NCBI RefSeq assembly: GCF_023343835.1
Contig: NC_064433.1
Span: 66,362,032 to 66,426,031 of the forward strand
Source: Lagopus muta
Taxonomy: Eukaryota; Chordata; Aves; Galliformes; Phasianidae
Direction of reading: 5' to 3'
DNA length: 64,000 nucleotides
In this document: positions 51,850 through 64,000 of the stretch, in pieces
Position numbering within the stretch: position 1 is the first letter of the stretch
Layout: every line of letters starts with the position of its first letter
The notes under the pieces: model-generated
Databases searched by the model: none
The model's input: the letters and a program-made list of their open reading frames with translations, nothing else
What the model was told of the DNA's origin: nothing
Made by a program: the position numbers and the translations under genes

Positions 51850-54800
51850 CTGCAAGACAAGACACAATGGGGAAAAATAAATTGTAGATAAGGAAAAGTT
51901 CAATCACTTCAAGTTTCCAGGATATAGATATACCTCAGGGACAGCCCTAGTGTAATGTGGCTGATTAGCTAAGACATGAAAATAGAAATAATAATGCCTT
52001 CTGTCATTTTAAAGGCAGCAATTTTAGATTATTATATCTTTGATTATTTTGTTAGGCTACTACTGCAATTTCAGTGTTATTCCATGGAGTTCTGTCCAAA
52101 CAAGCTGCTAGTTTTGCTTAGATCTCTCATATGTCTTTTTTTTTAAGGGGCTGTTTCCATCCCCTTTCTCTTGGAACGGAAACAGCAGGTTGGAAAATAT
52201 CACTAAAATTTATGAATTGTGAACTTCAGAGAATTTTCTCTTTTTCTTGGTGCACACACAAAGGACACTTCCACTGTTTTATCTTCGGAAATGCTCATAT
52301 ACTTCGTCCAAACCCCCATGTTCTCTGTTAATTCTACCTCTTAATTCACAATAGGCATTCCTTTGAGTTTAGACCAATAAAAATCTGAAAAGCAGATGAA
52401 AAGCTGAATATATAAAAGTTTGGATACTGTTGTTTCTCCTATTCTTGTTCTTGACTCTGTAAATGTACAACTTGATATAATTCACTCTGTTGGAATCATA
52501 TTTCATTTAAAGACAAGTTTTTAGATTAAAATGTTATGTACATACTAAAGCATATTTATAAGTACATTTACTAAAAAGCACATTTAAAGTACTTATAACT
52601 CCCCTTTAAAAGCTCAGTTTAATACAAAACGTATGTTTACCTTCTTGAGCTTTCCATAATGAACTAAGGAACAATGCTGCAGCTTCAGAAAGAGATAAAG
52701 GATTTGTGTTTTGGCTGCGTGTTTCTAGAATTAAAAAAAAAAAAAAAAAATCAGAGACAGTTTGTTGTGTTTGTTGGGACTTCTTTATATTGCTCTTTTC
52801 TTTTTTGTATTTACAACTTGAGACCCAAGGATATATATTGTGTTCTCCTTTACAACATTATGTGCTCAAAGTCAGGCTGATAAATGAGTAACACATAAGA
52901 GCTCATCAATTTCTTGCTAAAGGAGGTTATTTTAACATTCTTCAGAAAGTTAAAAAAATGTTCTCTTTTTTCATGCATTCTTCATTTTGCTACAGTCATT
53001 TCCTTTGTCTGACGTGGAACAATGTTCTCTACTTTTGTCATTTTTTCTGTTCAGCATAATTAATAATTGGATTTATTTTTCTTTCCACTGAAAAAAGAAA
53101 ATCAAAGGGACTGATTCTTATCCCTCTCTACACCCAATCTGTGTGGAACATCACCACTTATGGAAGTGAAGTCACATAGGTATACAAGAGAGGAGAACCA
53201 GGCACAGGAGAACAGTCTTGTGTTTCACATGGTTTTTGGAGTGAAAGGTATATATGATGAGAGGAATTTATATAAGTGCTTCCTTGGCCAAGATTCCAGA
53301 AAAGCAAAATTATTTCTCCTGTTCTCAAAGATTTCTCCCCTAAACTGAGCAAAGATCGGTGTCATATACACCTGTGCACATGTACTTACCAAGCTGCATT
53401 CTGCCATACAGGTCCTTTCGCTGGCTCTCATCTGAGATGAATCTACGTCCCTCTACAAGAACAGTGTGGAAAGAGTGAAAACAACTTCCCAAATCTGATG
53501 TAATTGGTACCTTATAACCACTAAAGTAGTCTTTTCAAAACACAAAATTGCAGCAGTAATTCTACAAGCATAAAATTGGATGTGTTTATTCCTCCTGAGG
53601 TCTTTTGAAACAAGCAATAGCCCATCCTGAACCAGAACACTCCAAAACATCTTTTATTCCATGAAAGTGTTGTTCCAAAAGTTTCCATGCTTGTATTATC
53701 CTGCTTAAGGAGATACAGTCTGGAAGAGTTTTCTTCAGTCATTCCTCAACTGCTAGCCAAGAACCTTCAGTCTCTTTGCTGGCCTATGAGGTATTGCTTT
53801 TAAAAGAATTTTTCTACATGAACTCAAAAAGAATTAGAAGAAGACTGGTATGCAAGCAATACAATCCATTACTCAGTTTGGAAAAAAAAAAATAAAATTA
53901 AGGGGCTGAATTATTTGCTTTCATGAACAGAAATTGTCAGCGGAATTTATTTCACATGGTGTTACCTCACTGTTCTTTGTAGTTCATATATCTATATATA
54001 TTGTGGTTGTAATTGGAAGGAACCTTGCTCCCTTAACATAGACTTTGCCTGGTACATTATGAACTTTCAATTCCGTTTGGAACTGAATTTTTAAAACTAG
54101 AAATGTTTTTGTTAAATGCTCTGGGTCTGAATCAGAGACCAAGATCTCTCAGACTCAGAACATTATTTTGAATGCTGCTTTAACTCTGTCCTAATAACAG
54201 AAACTCGGAAGTTAATTTGCACAACCTTAATACCACAATATTGATAAGCCTGACATCCAGTTTCTCCTTAGAAAAGGTCACTTGTGGTCTGAATACTGAC
54301 TATAATGTAAGATGCTTGTAGTAGGAATGTGTTATCCTATTGCTTGGGAAGATGTTTTAATTAAAGCCTGAATAATGATGAGGAATGATATGTATCAAGT
54401 GTGTATTAAATCTCCTTTGAGATTATTTCAGTTAAGGAAGTTGCCTTTCCAATAGGTTTCACAATCAAGCTTCCAACTGTGTATATCTTCGGTAGTTTCT
54501 GGTTTGCTTTTATTCTTTCAGTAGTTGCCTTCTTCAGTTGGATCCCTTTAAAAATTAATAATAGTACTGGCAATGCCACTGTTTCAAAGACAAGAAGAGA
54601 TAACGATAAATGCATCTTGGCAGGCTTCAGAACTTCTACCTCCACAGCATCGTCAGTCATTTACTGCTTGTGTACAGCCAAACAGATCAGGAATAATCCA
54701 ATGGTATAGAAAGTTATCTCCTCAAAATTTAAAGAACTTAGGACTTACGTGCACCCTTCAAATAGAGCATAGCCTGAGGAGTCCAGTTTCTCCTTTGGAA

Positions 54801-55880
54801 ATGAGCCTTTATGACAAAAAACGAGTAAAGAGACATGTCAGCACTGTATGACATTACTAGCAATTACAGGTATTAAATAGCACCGACCTGTGAGATAGAA
54901 GCTGTGCATTCAGCCCAAGTCAGCTGTTTACCTGAGGAGCACTCCAGGAAAAAGATAGGAAGGACACTGTAAAGAACAGTGCCAGTGCAGATGCTGTCAG
55001 TTTACGCAGTCCCTGTGCATGGCAAAGAACCACAAGATATAGGAAAAGCTTTTCAGATCTGTAAATCTTCTCAACTTCAAATCTAAATGTGAGGGTATTT
55101 CCTCTTCCTTCTTTCTCCCTGTCTTGCAGCCCAACCTCACCATGATCTCTAGCTATCTCATCTTCTATACTCAGCGATCTAATGGGAGGATGAATGTTAA
55201 ATCAAACACACTTATTCTTTTTGCTCTATTCTTCTTAAAGGTGCATATAGGTGAGAACTGCCATTAAGTTAAGCACCTTTTGTGCTTCTGTTTGCAAGGA
55301 CTCTAGATCCTGCAGAAATAGGAATAATGTACAGACTAGCAGGGAAATATGTTATAAAGTACATCTTGATTTTACCAAGTCTGAAGATAGAAATCAGACA
55401 ATAAGCAAATGTAGGGGCTGGCCACTACAAACAAAAGCAGGGAAAGCACATCACTACTTCCTCAGGAAACAAAAGTTTTTAAACTCAGCAGCCTATTTCC
55501 TTCAATCAAAATTACATACACTTCAAGAGGATTGCTTGCTGGATCCTTTTAATTTGTTTGCTGATGCAGCACATGCAAATGAAAGCACCAAGCATGAACA
55601 AACTGCATGTCCGCTTGTTTTGCGGAGCATCGATAACAGGGATGGGCATCAGAGAGCATCTAGCTCTGTGATTCACAGTGTTTTATTCCATCCTGTCTTT
55701 TAGAGCATGTTTTTAATGCAGTGGTTTCAAACACACTAAACACAACTATGTGTATATGCCTTCGTTATTTCAAAGTTAAAATTACTAACTGCAGTCCCTG
55801 AAATATTATACTCACATGAAAAATCTTAAATTGCAAACTAAATGTTACCCACATACCAAAAGAGTTTCACTCACCTTCAT
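51791..55880 (-). CDS. SPX: Spexin hormone precursor, complete
   Basis: Six coding exons on the - strand join in phase to 351 bases, 116 residues, the same length as human spexin. Order: signal peptide (about 1-26; MKGLRKLTASALALFF with a hydrophobic core), a QRR cleavage site at 33-35, the mature peptide NWTPQAMLYLKGAQ at 36-49, the amidation/cleavage signal GRR at 50-52, then a spacer with FISDESQRKDL and a C-terminus DNLSNW. Spexin is a secreted amidated neuropeptide that acts on galanin receptors 2 and 3 and affects feeding and metabolism. All introns are GT-AG. It converges on GYS2, as in mammals. In human the residues after position 70 are RR; here they are TR. Confidence 0.96.
52641..52724 (-). 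CDS. SPX: SPX exon 5
   Basis: Codes TRSQNTNPLSLSEAAALFLS to KAQE. The acceptor follows a run of T's (TTTAATTCTAG) and the donor is GAAG|GTAAAC. It matches the conserved EAA-x-L-L helix of mammalian spexin. Intron 5 (51850-52640) has nothing recognised. Confidence 0.95.
53390..53452 (-). CDS. SPX: SPX exon 4
   Basis: Starts AG, completing Gln49 of the mature peptide, then GRR and FISDESQRKDLYGRMQL. The amidation glycine and the dibasic site are encoded here, apart from the core peptide. The acceptor is TTCTTGTAG and the donor CTTG|GTAAGT. Intron 4 (52725-53389) has an A/T run next to exon 5 only. Confidence 0.96.
54749..54806 (-). CDS. SPX: SPX exon 3 (mature spexin)
   Basis: Codes AHFQRRNWTPQAMLYLKGA plus one base of Gln. 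The core peptide agrees with the human one at every residue. The acceptor is TGTCATAAAG and the donor GCAC|GTAAGT. Intron 3 (53453-54748) has nothing recognised. Confidence 0.97.
54932..55012 (-). CDS. SPX: SPX exon 2 (signal peptide)
   Basis: 27 codons from GLRKLTASALALFFTVSF to SAPQ, in phase 0. The hydrophobic core and small residues before the expected cleavage point fit a secretory signal. The acceptor is ATGCACAG and the donor CAG|GTAAAC. Intron 2 is only 125 bases. Confidence 0.94.
55875..55880 (-). CDS. SPX: SPX exon 1 coding part (Met-Lys)
   Basis: ATGAAG followed by the GTGAGT donor. Human spexin also begins MKGLR, and exon 2 begins GLR in phase 0, so the six-base coding start is well supported by fit. 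Intron 1 is 55013-55874 and holds a chance open frame on the other strand. Confidence 0.88.
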
Positions 55881-55934
55881 ACCTATTGAAGTAGCAAATC
55901 TGCAGTCTTCGTTTCTTGGAATAATGTGTCACAA

Positions 55935-55995
55935 GACCTCCTAAAGGTTTGGGGGCACCTTTTTAAATCTTCAGAGTGAATGTCCCCTCCCCTTC
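55935..55995 (-). promoter_or_regulatory. SPX: Possible SPX core promoter
   Basis: On the - strand a GGGGAGGGGAC box (about 55983-55993) is followed by ATTTAAAAAG at about 55959-55968, a weak TATA-like element 80-90 bases before the ATG. The spacing suits a start near 55935. This is inference from pattern only. Confidence 0.35.
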
Positions 55996-55999
55996 TCTG

Positions 56000-58900
56000 G
56001 TGGGCTGGAGAAGTCCAAAGGGATCTCTTTGTCAGCTCTGTAGATGGAGAAGTAGAAGGTCTAATGACTCCTGAGGGAAACCTGTAGTCTTGCAGGAAGT
56101 GAGGGAAATGATGGAAAGACAGATGCACTTGGAGATGCACCCCATTAGCCAGGTGAATACTTTCTGAATGCATCAGCATCAGCTGCGTGCATTTGCAATA
56201 CAACGTCACCTTCTTGCCAGATGATCAATAACTATGGACAGAGGCAGGTATTAATATGAATAATGAGTATTTACCCAGGATAATATAACATACTATATAA
56301 CAGGTTGTTATCCATTTTGGTAGCTGGAAAAGGTAGTAAATTACTCCCCAGTGATAATATGCCAACACTGAGAAAAAGGTGGCATATCCCATGCTACTAG
56401 CTTGAGGTTATTCCTACTTTACACTCAGAGAATGCAGCTTCTTGTTCACTTCTCTAACAATCTCTTGCATATGGTTTTCTTACACACAAATGAAAATACA
56501 AAGCTGAGTAACCAAAAAATGATAATTTTGAAAAACCACCAACCCTTTGCTGTCTCATGGATTTGTTGGAGTAAAAGCCAGATCATGGGCTTGAAGAGGT
56601 CAAGTGGTGTAGCTGTTAACAGAAGAAAGGCAGGAAGTAGGAACGAGAGAAATCATTTCCATAAGCTACTTCTATTGGACTTGCCACAGTCATGTGTAGT
56701 TGTTTTGATCCTCAGACAAAGAGCTCATCATGCCTGGTACTTAGCCTTGCTGGTTCTGTATTTGACATTTTTATCTTCACTGTTTTCCTTTGTAAAATGA
56801 GAGAGGGTATCAGAAGGGGAAAAGGTGCAAATGGGAAGTGAGAAATTTGTTGCTTAGAAGACTGAGCAATAAAAAATTTACTGTGGGACCTTCACAAACA
56901 GAAGCAGCTTGTTTAGTAGCAAAAATAAGAGTCAGCCTGTATGTGGGACAAATGCACACTCATGTATGTGCAGTCTGAATGAAGAGTATACAGGCAATGT
57001 TAAGATTTGTTAGGAACTTTTCCCTGACATGAGGTATATGTATTAGACTGCTCTGAAGGACACCACTACTGAAGGTAAAATTACTTTCCTGCTTTTGGGG
57101 GAATTTTGCTCTGTTCTGTGCTAATTCCAGTCATAATTGGTCATCCCACATAACTCACATTAGCTGTAGCTTGCTCTGGTATAGATGCAATAAATTAAAT
57201 GAAAGTTTAGGTTTTGATCTCATGCAGTTCTCATGGTGATTGGGAACTGCCACTGTACCTCTGTCCTTTAAAAAGGCCATGCCAAGATGGAGCTTTATGC
57301 AGCAGAATGTATTCTACTTGCATCTTCTTCAATGTGAAATTTACATTTTCCGTGCTATTTTCTTCATGCTCTGACAGATCAGAGACTTTTCTTGATGACA
57401 TTTAACCCTCAGCCTTAGGAGAGGGTTGTGCAGTGCATTCATGAAACATTTGACAAGCAGGAACTCGAAAAAGATACAAATACTCCCTTTGTAGCTGCCT
57501 CGGTGCTGCTCTTTACGCACAGACCAAAGGTACAGAATGACAACGCACAACAGAGTCTGTGAAAATTAACACCCAAAGTTCACTTCTTCTCAGTATAAAA
57601 TACATTGTCTTCATGATTATTGTCCTTGTGGAAAACAACCAGAATGTACTAGGCACTGAAAATAAACATCTGTTCTCCTGCCAGAGAAATGGGACAAGTT
57701 AACACAATCTACGGAGACAGTCAGCTCTGCTTCTCCTATGGGAACTGAGGGGGAAGAGGAAGAGAATGGGAAATATGGAAAATGATTTAGATAACTACTG
57801 TATTGTAGAAAGAAAACTTCAGCCTTTCTTATCTTCTGACCACTTTCTGAAGTCCTGAGCTGCTTGAATTTGGTGGTGTTGAAATCCCACGCTCTTGCAA
57901 GCATGGCTGTGTTGCCATGTTGTCATCTTCTCATAGCAACTGCAGCTTGTTTGTGACTATCCAGAAGACAGCAGGGAGGAGACAGGTCAGACCCTAAACT
58001 GACTTACTGTAAGATTAAGTGACCATCATCTCAAGAGCAAATGCAGGACCTTGCCAGCAACCTCTTAAATTAGCCAGAACTGTTTTAATGCTGTCGTGTT
58101 TGGTTTCTTAATGGCAGTAAGGTGTCTAAAACTGTAAAGTTTCTTTTCTGTCATTAGCAAGAGACAGGCTTCCTTGCCTAAACACAATCCAGGACACCTA
58201 GGACACCACGTAGGACCTGCAGGAGACCCAAGACCTTGTGAGGAAGAAGCTGGAGGGTAGGTAGGATTCCTAACGTACCTAAAATGTCACTATTTCCTTG
58301 TGACTAGGAGCTGAAGCACTTCTGCAGTCTGCCTTTCAGTGGAGAGAAACAGGACCTTGAAACACACCTCCTGGCCACAGAGCTTACAACATTAGGAGAG
58401 AATACCCATCTGAAGATGTCCATTTCTCTTTGTTGGCTTCAGACAGAGCCTAGACAGATGGCTTTTTACACAGACCTGATCAATTGAAATGAACCCAATT
58501 CACAGTTAAATTTCCTTATTGGTATAATATTAGGACCTTCATAATCTTAAACCCAACAAGTGTGGAAATCAGCAGAGGCTAAAGAAAAAAGATTTCCTGT
58601 TTCCTTACATTCTTAGTGCCTTTGTGACTTTTGAGCCTTGAATCTATTTAGTTTTAGTATGAGCAAGTATTCTAAGTTGCCTAGGTATTATAACAAATGT
58701 ATCTCAAAACCATTTCCCTGGAAAGAAATAAGAAATCTGTGTGCAGAACAAGGAACTCCAGATTTGTCAATTCTACCTTAGTGATTAAAAATTTAAAGAC
58801 ACTTCTCCCTTTAGAGCTTTCTTGCTGTGAGTCTGTGAGAAGATGGGCATCTCACTCTTCTCAGAAATCTAGCTACTTCTGGGATGGCAGGTGAGACATG

Positions 58901-61900
58901 ATTTATTTGCAAACTGCAACAGAAGACAGTACTTTCAGAAGGAAATGCAGAGTACTTGCATTCACCAGAAACACCCCCCCCCAAACCCCACCCATTGGAT
59001 GTGCATAGGCATGTATAAACTTATACTGTTGAAAAATGAAGTAGTCTATAATTGGGTTACGGATCATAACACACTAAATTCTACAGGACTTCAGGGTGAT
59101 GAGCTGTGCATGAAACACTCATTGTCAATCCTGCCATTTCTCAGCTGATTCACATAAATGAGGAAGTGGCTCTGGCATGTAATCAATACTCTAAGTGAGG
59201 GAAGTAGAGTGAAGCTCACTGTAGCAGCATGATCCCTTATTAGAAAGAACATAACCTATGCTTATTCTTAAAGATGATCTAAAGGGCAGAGGCTGCTTAT
59301 CCTGGCCCTGTAAATGATAAAAAGCCAATTTCTGGGATTGGCAGTCAGTGCTGACGTGTGTGAAAGTTATTGCGTGGTGGAGATTTACCTTTTGGAGCCA
59401 AACATATATCGGTGACTTTTGTCACGACCATGTGTTTTCCCTGATGATTATCTGTTTTTTGCTCTTGAGTGAAAGGTGTAGCTGTTGTATGTAGGTGGCC
59501 AGTAGATACATCAGCAAGTATGGTATTCTTATAGTATCAAGGTACAAATGTACCGTTACCATGACTCTTTTCTCTTACCCTCATTTCTTCTGTGCATTCC
59601 TCCTAGTATGTTAACTCTTTGGCAATTTCATCTCACTGCAGTCTGGTATGTGAACAGCATCTACCACAGCATTGCTATAGCTGATACGTACTACCCATTA
59701 CATCTTAAAAGATTGAACTACTTGAGGCAGAGTCTGCAAAGTAGGAAATGGCAAACAACTAAGATTTTCGTTTAACACACAGCAAGGGAATTTAAGCTTG
59801 TTGATAAGGCGTTTCCAGTGGTAGCACAGTGAAATATAGATTGCCTTAAAAGGCTATGGATCTATAATCCCTGAGAAGCTTAGAGAATAGATTAGCCAAG
59901 CCAGTTTTAGAATTAGTTGGTAAACTGATCTTGCCCTGGGACAGAGTGATGAACTGTATCGTTTCTGAACATCTTTATCTGGCTCTGCTTTTATAATTCT
60001 GTGGTGTTTCAAAGCTCACTCTGGATTTTAGCACCATACGTCCAGAATGGGGTAAACTTTATGTCCAAGTTCTATATTCACCTTGTAAAATCTGTTCTCT
60101 GAGTAAAATTATCTGTCATCAGTTGACATAGAAGAAGCCTAAAATATCATGTGAACATGCTTTTCAGCACTGTTTTTCAGAATGGACCCAAATTCTCTGA
60201 GCACTTGTATTTTCATGGTGCAGTTCTGAAGGGAAGAGAAGCAAGGCATACAATTACAGAGATCATGAGTAGCTGGAGTAAAACTTAACTACTCTGTTGC
60301 CCGTTCAACACAATAATGTCTGCATGATTCCTGTGCTACTGCATCATTTCTGAAGCTGCTTTTCTTCTTTTCTCTAGACTTTACAAGAAGAACTGTACTA
60401 AAAACTGCTTGAGTTACAGTGCAAGAAGTAGAAAAGTTTGTCTGCTAGGGACTGTGTAAATTGCCTCACACAGAGCCTTTGTTGAGATCTACAATGTGAC
60501 CAATGCTGTGTCCAGGTACTACTGTTTTCAGAAGAGTTTGAAAAGAAGGAAGAAATTTCAAAAGGTAAAGTAAATGAATGAATGAATTAATCGATAAGTT
60601 ATATTGAAGATATTAGATGAGGCAAGGGATATTTGTAAGTATCAGGAAAGAAGAGAAATAAACAAATATTTGAAAGGTGCAAACATCACAAAAAGAAGTA
60701 TTAGTTGTGAAGTTCGGTGACTCATAGAATAGTACAACATTTTTTTCATGGTTGGAAATGTCTGGGGCAAACACCAGGAAGAAGAGTCCAGCTGAAAAAG
60801 TTTTCTTCAGTTTGCAAGCTGGAAAAGAGATCTGACCACCTAAGTAAATGCATTTACCATGTAAGTTAGCAGAAGCATATACTATCAAACACATCACACA
60901 GAGCATGCCTTTCTGTAGTGACAGAAGCACCAGAGGCCAAGGAGTCCTCTGACCTTTACTTCCATCCCCATGAACTTGGCAAAAAGGATTCTTGTCTTTG
61001 TCAAGAAGTTACCTAGAGGGCTACCAACTATAGTAAGCGTTATGCATGTAGTCATGTGCTCTTGGCAGAGCAGTATGTTTGTCACACAGTCTCACCCATG
61101 GAGCTGGGCAAGAAACATAAACACTATCACTGAGAAGCTGGATGCCAGCATTTTGCTGGGTGGAACTGTGGAGGTTACACAGAGAACCTGAGTGATAAAT
61201 GGGCAGTCAGGAGTCAGAGATGGAAGTAGTCTGCTCCGCATTCTTGACATAGTGCCCAAACTGTACAAGCACCATCTGTAAAATGTGCTCTTTCCTTACC
61301 CATGGATACCAGGAGGGGTGGAGAAGGGTTTTATATATTTGTATACATGTATTTATATACAAAGTATATAACTTGTGTAGAGGAAAATGTTGAACGCTGA
61401 ATCAGGGAGTGCTTTCAAGAGAAGCCAAGTATCTTAGGATCTCTGCTATATTAGCACTTGTAAAACTTCTAAAATGTTGGTCCTCAATACTTTCTCACAC
61501 CTCTAGAATACATGGCACAATAACTTTTGTATAGTATGTTGATGTGACTATTAGGAGAGTACGTATTAGGGTCTAATTAAACCTCAGACCCTATTAGTGA
61601 AGCACTTTTATCTGTCGCCCTGTTTTTGACTCCATCTTTCTCAGTATAGATTACGTGGTCAGTAGGCAAGGACTGTTTGCCCTGCTCAGTGCCTGCTCTG
61701 CTAGCTACACACTGCATGGGTATCATCATCACCTGGAGGAACCTCTTGAGAACAGGCCACTTGTTCCTGTCAAGGTAGGAAGGTGTGAGTACTGTTTTAA
61801 TGTGGGAGGCCTCCTCTTCAAATTGGGAAGTTAAATAGCTTCCTGTACACGTAATGAATTGCTCAAAGATAAAAGAAGTAAGAGATGAGGCCCTCAGCTG

Positions 61901-64000
61901 GACTGGCTTGCTCTTGGAGATAATACCTCTGTATTAGAATCAGCTTTACTCCTGGAAAAAAGTGTCTACTCACAGTGCTCACTCACCTGCTATTTAAGCC
62001 AGAACCTATTGCACCAACACCTGGTATCTGGCAACACTACTGAATGGCAGTGTCTACTTCTTGTTTTAGTTAACATTTTTCCACAAAACAGAAATGTCAG
62101 TGCATTTCCACATTTGGAGTTTAATCACAAAGTGACATCAATTCTAGTTTTCTGCAGGTGTGCCGAAGCAGCCTGTGGTAGACAGGGAGGTGCCATTTCT
62201 CCAAGAACTTGGAGCCTGGTGGGGTGCATGGTTAGAATTTATGTGACAAGCAGTAATGTTCTCTCAAAAGCATTGTATTAACTGATTCTATTTCTTGCTA
62301 TTTGTAAAACATATACCTAATGATCCACAGTGTTGAAAAACAAATCTTGATTGAGAATATAGTGTTGAAAAGAGAAGCACGCTAGCAGTCTTTATAGCAA
62401 AACTTGTTTTCTCATAGAACCATGTTTCAGATCAGATGGCAACACAGAGACTCTATAACCTGCAAATTTCACTCTCTGAATTCCTTTAAAAACTGATAAG
62501 AGCTACGACTTTTCATATGATTTTTACATTCCCTGTTCAGTTTCTGTACAGGAAAAACTAGGTGAGATCTGCTGCCTAAAAGCTTACAGCACTGGAGAAA
62601 AATAAGAAAACTGTTAATTGAAGTGAGGAACATCTTGGGTACCTCAGATCTGAGCAAAGCAATAAACTGTATTGTTATTTTCCCTTTAGAAATTGGAGTA
62701 CTGGGGCAGTGAAACTAAGTGCATTGTAAATCAGGGTAGCACGCCTAGCAGGCACAAAAGAAAACAAATAAGGTGGCAAAAAAGTTGCAAGCTGACATTT
62801 TATTTGCACCTCATTGCAACTTGTTGCCCCATTGGCCCTACAGCTGAGTGGCAGGCAGCAGCAGGTGTACCTTGTTAAGGTGATTTTCCAGAAGGTGAAC
62901 CCTCTCTGCCTGTATCACTACCAAGGTTCCTTTATTTAAGTCCTAGTCAGAGGAACAGCTAAAGTAGGTTTAGTTGGTGTGTGCTGTTCTTGTCTGAGAG
63001 AAAGTGAAGGTATTTTTCTGTGTTTTATTCTGCTGTTGTGAGTGTAAGTCTTATGCTAATTTTTAATCAGGGAAATGTAGGTAATACTTAAAAAACCGTT
63101 ATTGTTAAGTGATCAGTGTTCTTTTATGATCTGTTGCTTGTATCTGGAGGTATTTGTATGCTTAAAGAATGTAATTAAGCCTAACTGCAATGTGTTTGTG
63201 TTTTTTCACTTAAGGTATGTTGTCTATTATTGATATAGAAAACTGTGTTACTTCCTAGCATTTGTTTTTAGGACTAAATTCTGCAAACAAACCACAATGA
63301 TAATTAAAAATGAACTTTTTTTTTTTCTTTAAAAAGCATGCTGAGTATCTTACTATTGTTATTAATCATAAAGTATTGCTCAGACCAAGGATGTGGTCCA
63401 TATGTAAATGTTGCTGCTTAAAGAATTAATAGTAGGAAAAAATATATATATATGACTGAAGCAGTGAAGTTCTCCATCTGTAAAACCAAGCAGTTAGTAT
63501 GCACATAGCTTACAATAGATAAAATAACTGAGTATTTTCTGGTAGTCTGGATTCATAAATACTTGCTTGTGATTTTCCTCTTTATACTACAGGATTGTAC
63601 AAGCAGTATATCTTATATTAAATGCTAATGAAGCATGTTGCTGTATTAGAGGAAAATAAATATTTGATAAAAGAAATAGCAAGGAATTGTTTAAACCATT
63701 TTTTATGTATCTAAAGGGAAAATGGGGAGTTAAGTTCCTAGGGAAACTGATATTGTTTTGTTTTGTGATCCTCAGTCTGAGTAAAAAGATGCAATAGAAT
63801 GAAATCTACAAGTACCTGAAGCTGTAGGAGATACCTTGAGTAAATAGCTGTTGCTGGTTGCTGTTAAACAGAAGTTTTGATCCTATGGGATCAAGAGGAA
63901 GTATATGCTACAAATATGGTCAGAAGTAATAACTAGGGAAGTTATGTGGAATTCTGTTGTTTTTTTTATATATATAATGTTCTATGTTAAACATATAATT
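56000..64000. other. Intergenic, no gene recognised
   Basis: AT-rich DNA. Open frames of 60-132 codons are present on both strands without family features or plausible splicing. In mammals GOLT1B lies beyond SPX, but I found none of its coding sequence (for instance its C-terminus), so it should lie past the right edge. Part of the right end could be its 3' UTR; this cannot be judged here. Confidence 0.6.

Noticed and set aside
55251..55703. 150-codon + strand open frame inside SPX intron 1
   Set aside because: Unusually long for AT-rich DNA, but no domain, no signal of coding bias and no flanking gene structure.
56402..56800. 132-codon + strand open frame
   Set aside because: No recognisable family; residue make-up looks random; no promoter or poly(A) context that stands out.
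60722..60770. Short CR1-like match (TCATAGAATAGT and GGTTGGAA)
   Set aside because: Too short and gapped to call; could be chance.
61000..64000. GOLT1B coding exons on the - strand beyond SPX
   Set aside because: Expected from mammalian gene order, but no matching coding text or splice-bounded frame was seen. Only a possible 3' UTR could be present, and that cannot be shown.

Overview
This is a vertebrate nuclear DNA window, almost certainly from a bird and most likely a galliform such as chicken. It has split genes with GT-AG introns, many CR1 retrotransposon 3' ends with the ATTCTATG-type tail, and an old endogenous retrovirus. No bacterial-type genes, CRISPR arrays or tRNAs were seen. Everything here is read by eye; no database search was run.

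Layout. (1) From 1 to 40.1 kb lies liver glycogen synthase GYS2 on the + strand. Fifteen consecutive coding exons (numbered 2-16 by comparison with mammalian GYS2) run from 8920 to the stop at 39438. They join in phase without a break and encode 663 complete residues. Exon 1 (about 40 residues, including the Lys before the conserved GGIYTV) was not found and should lie upstream. Introns hold CR1 fragments and simple repeats. (2) From 40.3 to 49.7 kb lies a repeat-rich, partly GC-rich island: a decayed retrovirus on the - strand (3' LTR, polypurine tract, RNase H/integrase part of pol), nested CR1 copies, and two copies of a small RING-finger gene resembling the RING region of Topors. The second copy (CDS 48247-48885) has a full C3HC4 RING, an ATG-free CpG-rich 5' leader with one short intron, and a poly(A) signal. 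The first (43102-43957) has lost the promoter and half the RING through a junction at an 8-bp microhomology with a CR1. In both copies the frame stays open for 104 codons past the TGA. (3) From 49.7 to 55.9 kb lies SPX (spexin hormone precursor) on the - strand, complete in six coding exons and 116 residues, with the 14-residue spexin core identical to the human peptide as I know it. (4) From 56 to 64 kb is AT-rich DNA with no recognisable gene.

How it fits together. GYS2 and SPX converge tail-to-tail, as in mammals. The RING/CR1/ERV island sits between their 3' ends, so it looks like a lineage-specific insertion and duplication zone in otherwise conserved synteny. The most unusual parts are the RING-gene pair with complementary deletions, the conserved open frame behind its stop codon, and a perfect 26-bp duplication of the 3' splice-site tract in the last-but-one GYS2 intron.
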